Shown here piece after piece: positions 1 through 7,570 of a DNA stretch of 24,907 nt (within the stretch, counting starts at the first letter, position 1; every line of letters starts with the position of its first letter). The notes under the pieces are model-generated. The model did no database searches. It saw only the letters and a program-made list of their open reading frames with translations, and had not been told where the DNA came from. The position numbers and the translations under genes were made by a program. Source of the DNA: an uncultured Clostridia bacterium (GTDB taxonomy: Bacteria; Bacillota; Clostridia; Oscillospirales; Acutalibacteraceae); NCBI GenBank assembly GCA_937916195.1, contig CALFTO010000002.1, forward strand, positions 1-24,907, written 5' to 3'.

Positions 1-2
1 TC

Positions 3-104
3 GTAGCAGTTGCAGACGAAACTCTTACAAATTCAGTAAACGAAATCCGTCGCGCACGTCAGCATCTCAGAGCTGCTTCTCAATCAAAGAGAATTGACGA
101 ATAA
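3..104 (+). CDS. 3' end of an unidentified gene
   Basis: An open frame enters from the left edge and stops with TAA at 102-104. It gives 33 residues ending in QSKRIDE, with a charged, helical-looking tail (NEIRRARQHLRAA). The codon choice resembles that of the core genes that follow. I do not recognise the family from so short a tail, and the start lies outside the window. No U-run terminator directly follows it; the next structure is the imperfect inverted repeat at 113-192. Confidence 0.6.
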   Translation, partial: VAVADETLTNSVNEIRRARQHLRAASQSKRIDE

Positions 105-112
105 ATATGGTC

Positions 113-192
113 TATTTTTCCCGTAACTGCCTCGAAAATCCTCGAAATACACTCGTATGTCTTGCGGTTTTCTCGTTGTTACAGAAAAAATA
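113..192. repeat. imperfect inverted repeat, about 80 bases
   Basis: The left arm (113-140) and right arm (166-192) are complementary over roughly 20 of 27 positions. The blocks TATTTTT/AAAAATA, GTAAC/GTTAC and GAAAA/TTTTC match, with a loop of about 25 bases. No T-run follows on either strand in the usual terminator position, so it is not a textbook terminator. The form is that of an intergenic palindromic element or a degenerate terminator behind the upstream gene. Confidence 0.5.
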
Positions 193-250
193 TTCTCATA
201 TTTATTGATGACCTTATACGGAGATATATTAAAATATAATATTATAATTT

Positions 251-296
251 AACACCTCGCCGCATATTTATTTATATAAATAGTGTTCGAGGTGTT
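251..296 (+). promoter_or_regulatory. hairpin covering the ribosome site of the DUF4830 gene
   Basis: AACACCTCG (251-259) pairs perfectly with CGAGGTGTT (288-296), and a smaller inner pairing ATTTAT/ATAAAT lies in the loop. The right arm contains GAGGTG (289-294), the only good Shine-Dalgarno sequence for the ATG at 302. In the folded RNA this site would be blocked. The T content after the stem is too low for a good terminator. An A+T-rich stretch with TATAAT (235-240 and 243-248) lies just upstream, but I see no clear -35 box. Confidence 0.45.
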
Positions 297-301
297 TATC
301 T

Positions 302-784
302 ATGTTTGTATATTCCATAAAGTCAAAGCATGTCAAGGTATTATTGCTTTTGCTTTTTGTGGTGTTTACGGTGATTTCTCTCTTTGTCTTATCTCGCGAC
401 AGTGCACAGACTGGTAAAGGGGATAATGTAACCTTAAAAGCGTCAACCCACGAAGAGAGAATGGCATTTCTCTCTCAATACGGCTGGGAAATCGACGAAG
501 AGCCCGTTGAGGTGCGTGAGGTTATAATTCCCGAAGAATTTGACGATACCTACACCGCTTATAACGAAATTCAGAAAAATCAGGGCTTTGATTTGACAGT
601 TTACGCAGGTATGCGTGTAAAACGATGGACTTATACAGTTAAAAATTATGCAGGCTACGAAAACCAAGAGTGTATTCACGCCAATATTCTCGTCTATGAC
701 GGATTAGTGGTTGGTGGCGACATCTGTTCAGTAGAATTAGATGGTTTTATGCACTCCTTTACTATGCCAAAATCTGACAGTTGA
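302..784 (+). CDS. membrane-anchored DUF4830-type protein
   Basis: This 160-residue protein has a short basic N-terminus and one strong hydrophobic segment (about residues 11-30, LLLLLFVVF), so it is either anchored with its C-terminus outside or carries an uncleaved signal. The rest is soluble. Two stretches, YGWEIDEEP followed by an IPEEFD block and VGGDICSVELDGFMH near the C-terminus, match my memory of the DUF4830 family of Clostridia, whose function is unknown. The ATG at 302 follows GAGGTG with 7 bases between. It lies 13 bases before the pseudouridine synthase gene and is probably co-transcribed with it. The family call is from recall of the pattern, not a search. Confidence 0.7.
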   Translation: MFVYSIKSKHVKVLLLLLFVVFTVISLFVLSRDSAQTGKGDNVTLKASTHEERMAFLSQYGWEIDEEPVEVREVIIPEEFDDTYTAYNEIQKNQGFDLTVYAGMRVKRWTYTVKNYAGYENQECIHANILVYDGLVVGGDICSVELDGFMHSFTMPKSDS

Positions 785-797
785 ACGGAATTGAAAA

Positions 798-1511
798 ATG
801 GAAAGACTTGATAAAATTCTTGCGTCGCAGGGAACATTGTCCCGAAAAGACGTTAAAGAAATAATTAAAAAGGGCAGAGTAACATTAAACGGCAAGGTCG
901 TGCGCGACAGTGCCGTTAAAATTGATACGCAAAAGGACAAGGTGTGCCTTGACGGTGAAGAATTGTCCCTTAAAAAGCATATTTATATTATGCTCAATAA
1001 ACCGCAGGGCGTTGTGTCTGCAAGTGACAGCGACACCGACGAAACCGTTGTGGATTTAGTACCCGACGAGCTTTACCGCAAAGGTCTTTTCCCTGCGGGC
1101 AGACTTGATAAAGATACAACGGGCTTTGTGCTAATAACCGACGACGGCGAATTCGCTCACAGAATTCTTTCACCCAAAAATCATATTTTCAAAACTTATC
1201 TTGCCCGACTTCAACACTCACTTACTGAAAGCGATATAAAGCTTATTGAAAGCGGAATAACTCTTGCTGACGGGACAACCCTCAAAGAAGCAAAGCTTGA
1301 AATAGTTGAAGAAGGGGAAAACCCTCTTGTTAAAATTATGATTTGCGAGGGCAAATACCATCAGGTAAAAAGAATGTTCGCCGCGGCAGGTAATAAGGTG
1401 GTAGAGCTTCACCGTTCAAAAATGGGTGAGTTAGAGCTTGACGATACTTTAAAAGCGGGCGAATGTCGTGAAATTACCCTTGACGAGCTCAAAAAAGTAG
1501 AAAAGAAATAA
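798..1511 (+). CDS. rsuA: RsuA-type 16S rRNA pseudouridine synthase
   Basis: The protein is 237 residues, the usual length for this family. Residues 1-60 form an S4 RNA-binding domain (MERLDKILAS, GRVTLNGKVV). The catalytic domain carries GRLDKDTTG at 101-109, where Asp104 is the expected nucleophile that attacks the uridine. It continues with LITDDGEFAHRILSPK, which is closer to RsuA than to RluB. A late KYHQVKRM block is also typical. The enzyme would isomerise one uridine in the small-subunit rRNA (position 516 by E. coli numbering) in the cytoplasm. The Shine-Dalgarno site is weak (CGGA), which suggests coupling to the DUF4830 gene 13 bases upstream. RluB/RluE-type specificity cannot be fully excluded. 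Confidence 0.88.
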   Translation: MERLDKILASQGTLSRKDVKEIIKKGRVTLNGKVVRDSAVKIDTQKDKVCLDGEELSLKKHIYIMLNKPQGVVSASDSDTDETVVDLVPDELYRKGLFPAGRLDKDTTGFVLITDDGEFAHRILSPKNHIFKTYLARLQHSLTESDIKLIESGITLADGTTLKEAKLEIVEEGENPLVKIMICEGKYHQVKRMFAAAGNKVVELHRSKMGELELDDTLKAGECREITLDELKKVEKK

Positions 1512-1637
1512 TTTTTTCGTCATTTTTAACAATGAATTTTCGAGTTAAAAAACGGCTTAAATGCGTGGAATAACCAAAAATTTCGTCAATTTTTGTGAAA
1601 AATGTTTGAAAAAAATCAAAAAATATAAAAAATGCCC

Positions 1638-1666
1638 TTGCAAAAACGGCTTTTATTGTGTAAAAT
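1638..1666 (+). promoter_or_regulatory. SigA-type promoter of the CdaR-like gene
   Basis: TTGCAA (1638-1643) and TAAAAT (1661-1666) are separated by exactly 17 bases. The start of transcription would fall near 1673, leaving a leader of about 38 bases before the ATG at 1711 with AAGGTGG as ribosome site. The preceding stretch, 1512-1637, is A+T-rich and holds no gene or clear terminator that I can see. Confidence 0.7.
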
Positions 1667-1710
1667 ACATAGTATCTTAATTGTGAATTTGTCTAAAAGG
1701 TGGTATAACA

Positions 1711-2796
1711 ATGTCAAACAGATTGTTTCAGGGAATAGTTCATCAGATGATTGATGTTATCGACAGAACTTTCGGCGTAATTGATGAAACAGGCACTGTT
1801 ATTTCCTGCAGTGAGTTAGGTCGAATAGGTGAGGTTCAGTCCCACGCTGTAAATGAAGTTTTTGCTTCAACAGATTTAACTGTTGCTGACGGATATACAT
1901 ATAAACTTTTCGGCGGTCCAATGCACCCTGAATATGCAGTTTTTGTTGAGGGTGACGACGAATTAGCACAGCGTTATGTTGCGGTTCTTTCAGTTTCACT
2001 TGCGACAATCAAGCAGTATTATGACGAGAAATATGACCGCAGTAATTTTATCAAGAATGTAATTCTCGATAATATTCTTCCCGGTGATATTTATATTAAG
2101 GCTCGTGAGCTTCATTTCAATAATGATGTTACACGTGTTGTTCTTCTTATCAGAATTACAGAAAAGAACGATGTTTCTGTTTTTGATGTTATTCAGGATT
2201 TGTTCCCCGACAAGACAAAGGATTTCGTAATCAACATCAACGAAACCGACATTGCCCTTGTTAAAGAGGTTAAGAGCAACATCGAAACCAAAGACCTTGA
2301 AAAGCTTGCACGCTCAATTGCTGACTCTCTCGGCACAGAGTATTATACTCACGTTCTCGTTGGTATCGGTACAACAATTGATACTATTAAGGACTTGGCT
2401 CGTTCATTCCGCGAGGCTCAGGTTTCTCTTGAGGTAGGTAAGGTGTTTGATACTGAAAAAACAATCGTAAGCTACGATAATCTCGGTATCGCAAGACTTA
2501 TTTATCAGCTTCCCACAACTCTTTGCGAAATGTTCCTTCGCGAAATCTTTAAGCGCGGTTCAATTGAAAGCCTTGACCACGAAACTCTCTTCACAATTCA
2601 GAAATTCTTTGAGAATAACCTCAATGTTTCTGAAACATCAAGAAAGCTTTTCGTTCACAGAAACACTCTTGTTTACCGTCTTGAAAAGATTAAAAAGCTC
2701 ACAGGTCTTGACCTTCGCGAATTTGACGACGCAATCGTTTTCAAAGTAGCATTGATGGTTAAGAAGTATCTTGATGCAAACCCAATAAAATACTAA
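1711..2796 (+). CDS. CdaR/PucR-type transcriptional regulator
   Basis: The protein is 361 residues. The C-terminus (about 302-361) is a PucR/CdaR helix-turn-helix: LNVSETSRKLFVHRNTL, then YRLEKIKKLTGLDL and a final helix. The middle (about 115-290) resembles the GGDEF-like linker domain of this family, and the N-terminus (1-110) resembles a small sensory domain. Proteins of this build often control uptake or use of a small metabolite, but nothing nearby tells which. It has its own promoter and is followed by a terminator, so it is likely a single-gene unit. The ATG at 1711 is fixed by AAGGTGG just upstream. The ligand is unknown. Confidence 0.85.
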   Translation: MSNRLFQGIVHQMIDVIDRTFGVIDETGTVISCSELGRIGEVQSHAVNEVFASTDLTVADGYTYKLFGGPMHPEYAVFVEGDDELAQRYVAVLSVSLATIKQYYDEKYDRSNFIKNVILDNILPGDIYIKARELHFNNDVTRVVLLIRITEKNDVSVFDVIQDLFPDKTKDFVININETDIALVKEVKSNIETKDLEKLARSIADSLGTEYYTHVLVGIGTTIDTIKDLARSFREAQVSLEVGKVFDTEKTIVSYDNLGIARLIYQLPTTLCEMFLREIFKRGSIESLDHETLFTIQKFFENNLNVSETSRKLFVHRNTLVYRLEKIKKLTGLDLREFDDAIVFKVALMVKKYLDANPIKY

Positions 2797-2817
2797 AAAA
2801 TAAATATGAATGTTCAG

Positions 2818-2854
2818 CCTCCCTTGTCAAAGGGAGGGGGACCGCGTCAGCGGT
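2818..2854 (+). repeat. tandem intergenic hairpins with matching GTCA loops
   Basis: Two perfect hairpins lie in a row: CCTCCCTT-GTCA-AAGGGAGG (2818-2837) and ACCGC-GTCA-GCGGT (2841-2854). Both close on the same GTCA tetraloop. The block is much more G+C-rich than its surroundings. I recall very similar CAGCCTCCCTTGTCAAAGGG blocks scattered between genes in gut Clostridia, so this is probably one copy of a dispersed intergenic element. Confidence 0.65.
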
Positions 2855-2882
2855 GGAGGGATTCCTTCGCCGTTGTTTTTTT
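2851..2882 (+). terminator. intrinsic terminator after the CdaR-like gene
   Basis: A 9-pair stem (2851-2859 with 2864-2872, two G-U pairs) closes on a GATT loop and is followed by a seven-T run at 2876-2882. The stem shares bases with the second GTCA hairpin (2841-2854), so the two folds are mutually exclusive. Confidence 0.6.
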
Positions 2883-2968
2883 GCTTTTACCATCTTTGTT
2901 AATATTGTATAATTTAGTGATTGCTTTTTATACAAATCGCCGATAAATGTTAACTTTTCTTAAAAACC

Positions 2969-2997
2969 GCGACAAACACAATATTTTGTGGTATAAT
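2969..2997 (+). promoter_or_regulatory. promoter of the ftsEX operon
   Basis: TATAAT (2992-2997) is preceded by TGG, giving an extended -10, and by GCGACA (2969-2974) 17 bases upstream as a partial -35. Transcription would start near 3004, leaving a leader of about 80 bases before the chosen ftsE start at 3085. Confidence 0.7.
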
Positions 2998-3084
2998 AGT
3001 CACCAATAATGGTTATTGTGTGTAACTATGACCAAAAATAGTAAAAATCAGAAGTTAAAATACATAAAGGATAAGGTGCATATT

Positions 3085-4038
3085 GTGATTGAATTCAAAA
3101 ATGTTTCAAAAACATATGAAAACGGTACGCACGCACTTAATAATGTCTCAATCAAGATAAACGACGGTGAGTTCGTCTTTATTGTTGGTTCGTCAGGTGC
3201 GGGTAAAAGTACGTTTCTTAAAATAATTATGCGTGAGCAGGTGCCCGATAACGGTACTGCCATTGTAAATAACTATAACCTCAACAAAATCAAGAAAAAG
3301 GATATTCCAAAGTTCCGCAGAACAATGGGTATCGTTTTTCAGGATTTCCGTCTTATTCCCAATATGACGGTTTATGATAATGTTGCATTCGCAATGCGTG
3401 TTATCGGTGCAAAAGAGAAAGAAATCAGAAAAAGAGTTCCCTATGTGTTGAGCCTTGTAGGTCTTACCTCAAAAGCACGCCAGCTCCCAACACAGCTTTC
3501 GGGTGGTGAACAGCAGAGAGTGGCTCTCGCGCGTGCACTTGTAAATAACGCAGGTGTTATTATCGCGGACGAGCCCACAGGTAATATCGACCCGGAAATG
3601 TCTTACGAAATTGTCGATTTGCTTAACCATATCAACGCAAACGGCACAACGGTTGTAATGGTAACTCACGAGCACGAGCTTGTGCGTCGCTTCAATCACC
3701 GCGTAATCACAATACATAAGGGTCAGGTTATCTCTGATACGGGTGAAAAATATACAGTTGAAGTTCCAGCTGAAGTAAAAACAGAGGAAGAACATAAGCC
3801 CGAAACTAAAGAAGAGCTTATCGAGGCGGCAGAGGCTGAAATCGAGGCAAAGGTTGAACAGCTTCGCGAAGAGGTTAAGTCTCCCGATGTAATCGAAAAG
3901 AAACAGAATAACAGCTTCTATGAACAGCCTAACAGCGATAAGGAACTTGAAGAGTTTATGAGAAATTACGGTATTGAGGATATTGACTATTCAAAATACC
4001 TTGACGACATAACTGATGTGAACGGAGGTGACGCTTAA
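3085..4038 (+). CDS. ftsE: cell-division ATPase FtsE with acidic C-terminal tail
   Basis: FtsE is the ABC ATPase that pairs with FtsX and drives peptidoglycan hydrolases during division or elongation. With the GTG at 3085 the protein has 317 residues. It shows Walker A GSSGAGKST (35-43), the signature LSGGEQQR, Walker B VIIADEPTG and the switch histidine in VTHEHE. The start is chosen because AAGGTG lies 6 bases before it and translation then begins IEFKNVSKTY, as in other FtsE proteins; in-frame starts at 3016 and 3028 lack a ribosome site. FtsE is usually about 225 residues. Here some 90 extra residues form a Glu/Lys-rich, coiled-coil-like tail ending in an acidic IDYSKYLDDI segment. It is followed without a gap by ftsX. 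Confidence 0.93.
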   Translation: MIEFKNVSKTYENGTHALNNVSIKINDGEFVFIVGSSGAGKSTFLKIIMREQVPDNGTAIVNNYNLNKIKKKDIPKFRRTMGIVFQDFRLIPNMTVYDNVAFAMRVIGAKEKEIRKRVPYVLSLVGLTSKARQLPTQLSGGEQQRVALARALVNNAGVIIADEPTGNIDPEMSYEIVDLLNHINANGTTVVMVTHEHELVRRFNHRVITIHKGQVISDTGEKYTVEVPAEVKTEEEHKPETKEELIEAAEAEIEAKVEQLREEVKSPDVIEKKQNNSFYEQPNSDKELEEFMRNYGIEDIDYSKYLDDITDVNGGDA

Positions 4039-4947
4039 GTGAAAGGTGCAAGCTTAAAGTATCTCACTAAAGAGGGCTTCCGCAATGTGTGGGTTAACAG
4101 ACTTATGTCATTGGCGTCAGTTTCAGTTCTTATGGCGTGTCTTGTAATTATCGGCTTGGGTGCAATGATATTCTTCAATATCAACTCACTTCTTGATAAT
4201 ATTGAGCGTCAGAATGTTATTATGGTCTATGTTGCCGACGAAGCAACAGAGGAGCAAACCGCCGCAATGGGTGGCTATATTGAAAATATGAACAATGTGC
4301 AGAGCGTGATTTTCGTTTCAAAGGAAGAAGCATTCGAAGCTCAGCTCGAATCAATGGGCGAAGATGCTGCACTCCTTGAGGGTCTTGATGAAAATCCATT
4401 GCCCGATGCTTATAAAGTGGTTGTTACTGATTTAACTCAGTTCGACAAAACCGTTGAAGAGTTAAAATCTATGGATTTTGTTGATACAGTCCGTGAAAAC
4501 AGTGATATTGCAGATAAGCTTATCGATATCAGAAAAGCAGTTACAATCGTAATTGCAGGTATGGTAGGGCTTCTCTTTGTTGTTTCACTATTCATTATTT
4601 CAAATACTATCCGCATCACAATGTTCTCGCGTAAGCTTGAAATCAGCATTATGAAAGCTGTTGGTGCTACAAACTGGTTTATCCGCTGGCCATTTATGAT
4701 TGAAGGTATGCTTCTCGGTATTATTTCGGGACTTCTCTCATTCGGCGTTCTGGCAGGGCTTTATCAGGGTATGGTTTATGTGTTCAAGGATATGCTTTCC
4801 TTGTTTACACCCGTAGCTTTCGGCGAATACGCAGGCTATATTCTCTTAATCTTTATGGGAATCGGTATTTTTACAGGTTCATTCGGCAGCCTTATTTCAA
4901 TGGGCAAATATCTTAAAGAACAGGGGAGTGTTGTAAGTGAAGATTAG
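4039..4947 (+). CDS. ftsX: cell-division permease-like protein FtsX
   Basis: FtsX is the membrane partner of FtsE and passes the ATPase cycle to a peptidoglycan hydrolase outside the membrane. The 302-residue protein has the usual layout: one N-terminal membrane segment (about 20-48), an extracellular domain (about 50-165) with the VIFVSKEEAFE block typical of the family, and three further membrane segments towards the C-terminus, with ISIMKAVGATNWFIRWPF between them. The GTG start directly follows the ftsE TAA. The ribosome site GGAGGTGA lies inside the end of ftsE, so translation is probably coupled. The last 11 bases overlap the M23 gene. Confidence 0.95.
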   Translation: MKGASLKYLTKEGFRNVWVNRLMSLASVSVLMACLVIIGLGAMIFFNINSLLDNIERQNVIMVYVADEATEEQTAAMGGYIENMNNVQSVIFVSKEEAFEAQLESMGEDAALLEGLDENPLPDAYKVVVTDLTQFDKTVEELKSMDFVDTVRENSDIADKLIDIRKAVTIVIAGMVGLLFVVSLFIISNTIRITMFSRKLEISIMKAVGATNWFIRWPFMIEGMLLGIISGLLSFGVLAGLYQGMVYVFKDMLSLFTPVAFGEYAGYILLIFMGIGIFTGSFGSLISMGKYLKEQGSVVSED

Positions 4948-6298
4948 TACGAAGATTTTTTCAGTTCTCATCGCTGCAGTAATGCTCATTACAGCAATTC
5001 CGTTCACCGCTTCTGCAAAGAGTAAAGATGAAATTCAAAACGAAATTGATAAATGGGAAGAGCTTATTCAAAAGAATGAAGAAAATCAAGCTAATACTCA
5101 AGAATTGATTGATAAGCTTGAAGCACAGAATAAAGCTTATGATGAGCAGATTTCACTTCTCAATAAAGAAATTGCTCCGTTGCAGAAAAAAATTAATGAA
5201 TTAACTTCTCAAATTAATGCTCTTCAAAAAAGAATTAAAGAGCTTGAAAGTGAAATCACAGAGGTTGAAGTTAAAACTGAAGAACAAAATAAAGCAATTG
5301 ACGAAACCTATGAAGTCCTCAAAAAGCGACTTCGCGCCACATATATGGCGGGTGAAACAAGCGAACTTGAAATTTTCTTGAACGCAACTGATTTTCAGGA
5401 TTTCTTGAATCGCAGTGAGATGATTCGTCAGATTTCAAAGCATGATAATGCAGTTGTTGAAGAACTTGAAGGACAGATTGAAGAACTCAACAGATTGCTT
5501 GAAGAACTGAGCGCAAAGAAAACAGAATCTGAAGAAAGCAAGTTGCAGATTGAGGCTGACCGCAAAGAAGTTGAAGAAGAAAAAGCAGTTTTCGATGTTA
5601 AAAAAGCAGAGGTTTCAGCGGCTCAATCAAAAGTAAGCGCTAACCTTAACAAGCAAGACAAGCTTATGGAGCAATACGACGAAAATTCAGAGTATTACCA
5701 GAAGAAGAAAGCACAGGCTGAAAAGGATTTAGCAGATTTCTCTGCTTCAATGGATAGCATTGCAGGTAACAGCGGTTCAACAGGTAATGGCGTGATTGAT
5801 AACGGTGTTGTAAACCATAATTTTAAGGTTTCCTCAAAGGGCTTTATAAGTCCTATTCAAGATAAATCGGTTTATTACTCTGCAACCTTTGCACAGCACA
5901 GTGCTCGTGGTACTGCGTCAGTTGACCTTTGTGCACCGGCTCGTCGCTATGTTTACGGCAATTATTATCATACAACCAACGGCGCAAAGGTTTATGCCGT
6001 GGCTTCCGGCACAATAACAGTTGCAGCCTTTAACTCAATTTCGGGTAATTACATAATGATTGACCACGGTAACGGTATCAGCACGCTTTATGCTCACTTA
6101 AAGACTATGTATGTGAGCGTGGGTCAAAAGGTGTCACAAGGCACAGTAATTGCTCTTGTTGGTAATACGGGCTCAGCGGTTTACCCAAGACCGTCAAGCT
6201 CAAATCCCGTTGCAGGCTCACACCTTCACTTTGAAACACGTCTCAACGGTAGCCGTGTAAACCCCGAAAAATGGCTTCCCAGCCCATTGGTTTATTAA
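4937..6298 (+). CDS. coiled-coil M23 peptidoglycan hydrolase, likely FtsEX-controlled
   Basis: This 453-residue secreted protein has a signal peptide (1-27, ending in ASA), a long Glu/Lys/Gln-rich coiled coil (about 30-255), a Ser/Gly/Asn linker and a C-terminal LytM/M23 domain (about 310-450). Zinc ligands are visible as H321, D330 and the H429-L-H431 pair. The layout is that of EnvC and PcsB-like partners of FtsEX, in which the coiled coil binds FtsX. It starts with GTG and overlaps ftsX by 11 bases, which strongly supports a joint function. The H-to-D distance in the first motif is 9 residues, while classical LytM has 4, so there is a small insertion. Because HLH is intact, I expect an active enzyme. 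Confidence 0.9.
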   Translation: MKISTKIFSVLIAAVMLITAIPFTASAKSKDEIQNEIDKWEELIQKNEENQANTQELIDKLEAQNKAYDEQISLLNKEIAPLQKKINELTSQINALQKRIKELESEITEVEVKTEEQNKAIDETYEVLKKRLRATYMAGETSELEIFLNATDFQDFLNRSEMIRQISKHDNAVVEELEGQIEELNRLLEELSAKKTESEESKLQIEADRKEVEEEKAVFDVKKAEVSAAQSKVSANLNKQDKLMEQYDENSEYYQKKKAQAEKDLADFSASMDSIAGNSGSTGNGVIDNGVVNHNFKVSSKGFISPIQDKSVYYSATFAQHSARGTASVDLCAPARRYVYGNYYHTTNGAKVYAVASGTITVAAFNSISGNYIMIDHGNGISTLYAHLKTMYVSVGQKVSQGTVIALVGNTGSAVYPRPSSSNPVAGSHLHFETRLNGSRVNPEKWLPSPLVY

Positions 6299-6321
6299 AT
6301 AAACGAAAAGGATGATGTCCT

Positions 6322-7518
6322 TTGAATAAAAAAATATCATTAGGTTTGGCACTTGCTTTGATATTCCTTGCAGTTGCATTGACAGTTACAATTACAATGA
6401 CGGTTTCAATGAATATCTATAACGGAATTATCAAAGATGTTGCCGACCGTTCAAGTCTTTATTCCACCGTTTCAGAAATCGACGACTTAGTCCGCGAAAA
6501 CTATTTCGGTGAAATGAATGAAAATCTTTTGAATGCCAATATGTCCGACGGCTATGTCAACGGCATCGGTGACCGTTATAGCTATTATATGACTGCCGAC
6601 GAGTACGCTTCTTATAAAGAAGAAGAAAAAGGTAATAAGGGCGGTATCGGTATTATTGCGGTGTATGACAGTGTGAATAATAATATTTATGTTTCCGAGG
6701 TGTCAAAGGGCTCGCCCGCACAGCTTCAGGGCATTTCAAAGGGCGATGTAATCACCGCAGTTGATAACACAAAGGTAACTGCTACAAATTACATTGACCT
6801 CATTGAAGCCCTTAATGGTGAAAAGCTCACCAATGTTCAGGTGACATTCACTCATAATAATGAGAGTAAAACCGTTTCTGTTGCCCGCGGTTATTCCGCA
6901 CAGACTGTTTATTACAGTGTTGACGGCTCTGTGGGCTATATCAAGATTACCGCATTTTATGATACAACTGCCGATCAGTTAGAAGATGCGCTTGACTATA
7001 TGAGCAAAAATAATGTTACATCAGTAATATTTGATGTTCGCAATACTGAAACGGGTAGAATTCGTAGCGCAGTTCAGTGCATAGATGTTATTGCTCCCGT
7101 TGCAACAGAGGGCACAGGCTCACTTGCTACTGCAGTCGATAAAGACGGCAATACCCTTGAAACCTTTTCATCAGATTCCGATAGCGTAAGCTTCCAGATG
7201 GTTGTGCTTGTGAATTCAGGTACATCGGGTGCGGCAGAGCTTTTCGCCTGCGATTTGCGAGATTTTGGTATGGCTCAGCTTGTTGGTGTAAAAACCACAG
7301 GTAACGGCACAATGCAAAAAATCTTTGAATTAAGCGATGGTAGTGCAATTTCTCTTACGGTTGCAAAAATCGTGCCTTATAAGAGCGAAAGCTTTAACGG
7401 AGTGGGTCTTGAGCCCGACCATAAGGTGGAAATGACAGCCGAGCAAAACGCAAGACTTTATATGATTTCAAAAGAAGAGGATACACAGTATCAGAAAGCG
7501 ATGGAGCTCTTGAAATAA
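6322..7518 (+). CDS. S41-family PDZ protein, probably catalytically inactive
   Basis: The 398-residue protein has an N-terminal membrane anchor (about 4-32), a PDZ domain (about 105-190; GIGIIA, GDVITAVDN) and a C-terminal-processing-peptidase (S41) domain. The family signature aligns without gaps: GTASASE of active enzymes reads GTSGAAE here (300-306), placing Gly303 at the catalytic Ser, and the FGKG lysine reads TGNG, placing Asn328 at the catalytic Lys. The 25-residue distance between the two positions is kept. The later LSDGSAISLTVAK and GVGLEPDH blocks are intact. The start is TTG; the in-frame stop TGA at 6313 rules out an earlier one. It closes the ftsEX operon and may act as a scaffold or regulator of the M23 hydrolase. 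Confidence 0.85.
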   Translation: MNKKISLGLALALIFLAVALTVTITMTVSMNIYNGIIKDVADRSSLYSTVSEIDDLVRENYFGEMNENLLNANMSDGYVNGIGDRYSYYMTADEYASYKEEEKGNKGGIGIIAVYDSVNNNIYVSEVSKGSPAQLQGISKGDVITAVDNTKVTATNYIDLIEALNGEKLTNVQVTFTHNNESKTVSVARGYSAQTVYYSVDGSVGYIKITAFYDTTADQLEDALDYMSKNNVTSVIFDVRNTETGRIRSAVQCIDVIAPVATEGTGSLATAVDKDGNTLETFSSDSDSVSFQMVVLVNSGTSGAAELFACDLRDFGMAQLVGVKTTGNGTMQKIFELSDGSAISLTVAKIVPYKSESFNGVGLEPDHKVEMTAEQNARLYMISKEEDTQYQKAMELLK

Positions 7519-7537
7519 TAATTTAATAAACAATTTG

Positions 7538-7570
7538 TCCCTCTACATATTTTTATGTGGAGGGATTTTT
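7538..7570 (+). terminator. terminator of the ftsEX operon, overlapping the next ribosome site
   Basis: An 11-pair stem (7538-7548 with 7555-7565, one G-U pair) has an ATTTTT loop and is followed by TTTTT (7566-7570), a good intrinsic terminator. The right arm contains GGAGGG (7559-7564), the ribosome site for the ATG at 7571. The same bases therefore end the upstream transcript and, if read through, hide the next ribosome site. Confidence 0.75.

Noticed and set aside
3016..3084. Longer N-terminus for FtsE from TTG 3016 or ATG 3028
   Set aside because: There is no ribosome site for either, and the added residues are Lys/Asn-rich and unlike FtsE. GTG 3085 has AAGGTG at the right distance.
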